13,648 nucleotides of DNA from Candidatus Zipacnadia bacterium (GTDB taxonomy: Bacteria; Armatimonadota; UBA5377; JALGUK01), in NCBI GenBank assembly GCA_029820875.1, contig JALGUK010000020.1, positions 1-13,648 of the forward strand, read 5' to 3'. The notes beneath the pieces are model-generated. The model was not told the origin of the DNA. It ran no database searches and saw nothing but the letters and a program-made list of their open reading frames with translations. A program made the translations under genes and the position numbers. Of this stretch, positions 13,073 to 13,648 are shown piece after piece. How positions within the stretch are numbered: position 1 is the first letter of the stretch; the number at the start of each line of letters is the position of its first letter.

Positions 13073-13648
13073 ATGCTTGGAAGAAGATTTTTCCCCGGCG
13101 TTTTTGTTGTAGCTATCATGATTGCGGGCTGCCAGACGCATGCTGATATGGCGGGCCTGAAGCTGGACTTTGATACGAACAACCCAGCACTGAAGCTTCA
13201 TAACGGCGCACAAATCGTTCAGGCCGACTTGCCCATTGAAACTCTTGGCGGCGTCCGCCTGGAGGCACGCGTGCGCCTGCAGCGACCCGGGCCGGGCCAG
13301 GTGCCGATCGGGCGGCCGGGGGCGTGTATGCTTTACATTGACGGGGCTTGCAAGCCCAGGTGGATTGTGTGGACCCAGAAAGGAAGAAGCAGCTACGCGA
13401 GCGACCAGCCCCTTCAGGTGGGGCGGTGGCATCACCTCGTTTTCAACTACCGCAACGACGGCAACGCAGCGATAATCGTGGACGGCAAGACGGTCGCTAT
13501 GAGGCCTGCGGCAGGACCGCTCGCAGACAGCGGACGCGAGTGGACAATCGGGCGCTACGAGTGGGAAGAGGACGGGAAACGCAACTACAGTTACTTTACC
13601 GGCCAGATAGACGAGGTCGTTGTAGCTGCCCCCATGGAGGACTCAAAA
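13073..13648 (+). CDS. Lipoprotein with a LamG/concanavalin-like domain, cut by the right edge
   Basis: The visible 192 residues have no stop before the window ends. The protein begins with a short basic n-region (LGRR), a hydrophobic helix FFPGVFVVAIMI, and a lipobox IAGC with the lipidated cysteine at residue 20. It is therefore probably anchored in a membrane facing outward. The rest resembles a concanavalin A-like LamG domain: VRLEARVRLQ, then GRWHHLVFNY, VDGKTV and FTGQIDEVVV, the usual motifs for a sugar- or protein-binding jelly roll. Such domains are common in surface proteins that bind glycans. The ATG at 13073 follows GGAGG by 7 bases. It is divergent from queH, with 118 bp between, where I see no strong promoter. 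Substrate and full length are unknown. Confidence 0.85.
   Translation, partial: MLGRRFFPGVFVVAIMIAGCQTHADMAGLKLDFDTNNPALKLHNGAQIVQADLPIETLGGVRLEARVRLQRPGPGQVPIGRPGACMLYIDGACKPRWIVWTQKGRSSYASDQPLQVGRWHHLVFNYRNDGNAAIIVDGKTVAMRPAAGPLADSGREWTIGRYEWEEDGKRNYSYFTGQIDEVVVAAPMEDSK

Noticed and set aside
1..13648. tRNA, rRNA, CRISPR array, insertion sequence, parS site or riboswitch
   Set aside because: None was seen on reading both strands: no cloverleaf-like sequence, no spaced direct repeats, no transposase, and no parS-like TGTTNCACGTGAAACA.

Overview
The window is a bacterial chromosome segment at the replication-initiation locus. It contains a run of leftward genes, dnaA, dnaN, recF and a dciA-like gene, in an order found in many bacteria. 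The base composition looks moderately GC-rich. No gene fixes the phylum. QueH, a LamG-type lipoprotein and a Gfo/Idh/MocA protein with a GLESSH loop suggest an environmental bacterium, perhaps from a little-cultured phylum. That is inference only.

Left arm, all on the minus strand and read from 7732 down to 1: an uncharacterised GHKL ATPase fused to a helix-turn-helix domain; dnaA; a 290-bp spacer with one perfect DnaA box; dnaN; recF; a dciA-like gene with a zinc ribbon, overlapping recF by 7 bp; rtcB (RNA ligase); and a broken sodium/calcium-type exchanger gene that runs off the left edge. gyrB does not follow recF.

Centre (7733-8214): a 482-bp divergent, gene-free region. It holds five perfect TTTTCCACA DnaA boxes, three of them packed into 32 bp, plus a perfect 12-bp palindrome. 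Gene orientation flips here, from leftward dnaA-side genes to rightward glmU. This is the best oriC candidate in the window. With the box and AT-rich stretch between dnaA and dnaN, it could form a bipartite origin flanking dnaA.

Right arm: glmU (UDP-GlcNAc synthesis) with a clear sigma70-type promoter, then a Gfo/Idh/MocA-family oxidoreductase on the plus strand. These converge on a minus-strand group: a SAM methyltransferase, a response regulator with a GAF domain and its own promoter, and queH (queuosine tRNA modification). A plus-strand lipoprotein with a LamG-like domain enters at 13073 and is cut by the right edge.

No tRNA, rRNA, CRISPR array, insertion sequence or prophage gene was seen. 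The noteworthy material is the origin architecture, the ATPase-HTH protein between the putative origin and dnaA, the zinc-ribbon DciA, and the internally deleted exchanger.
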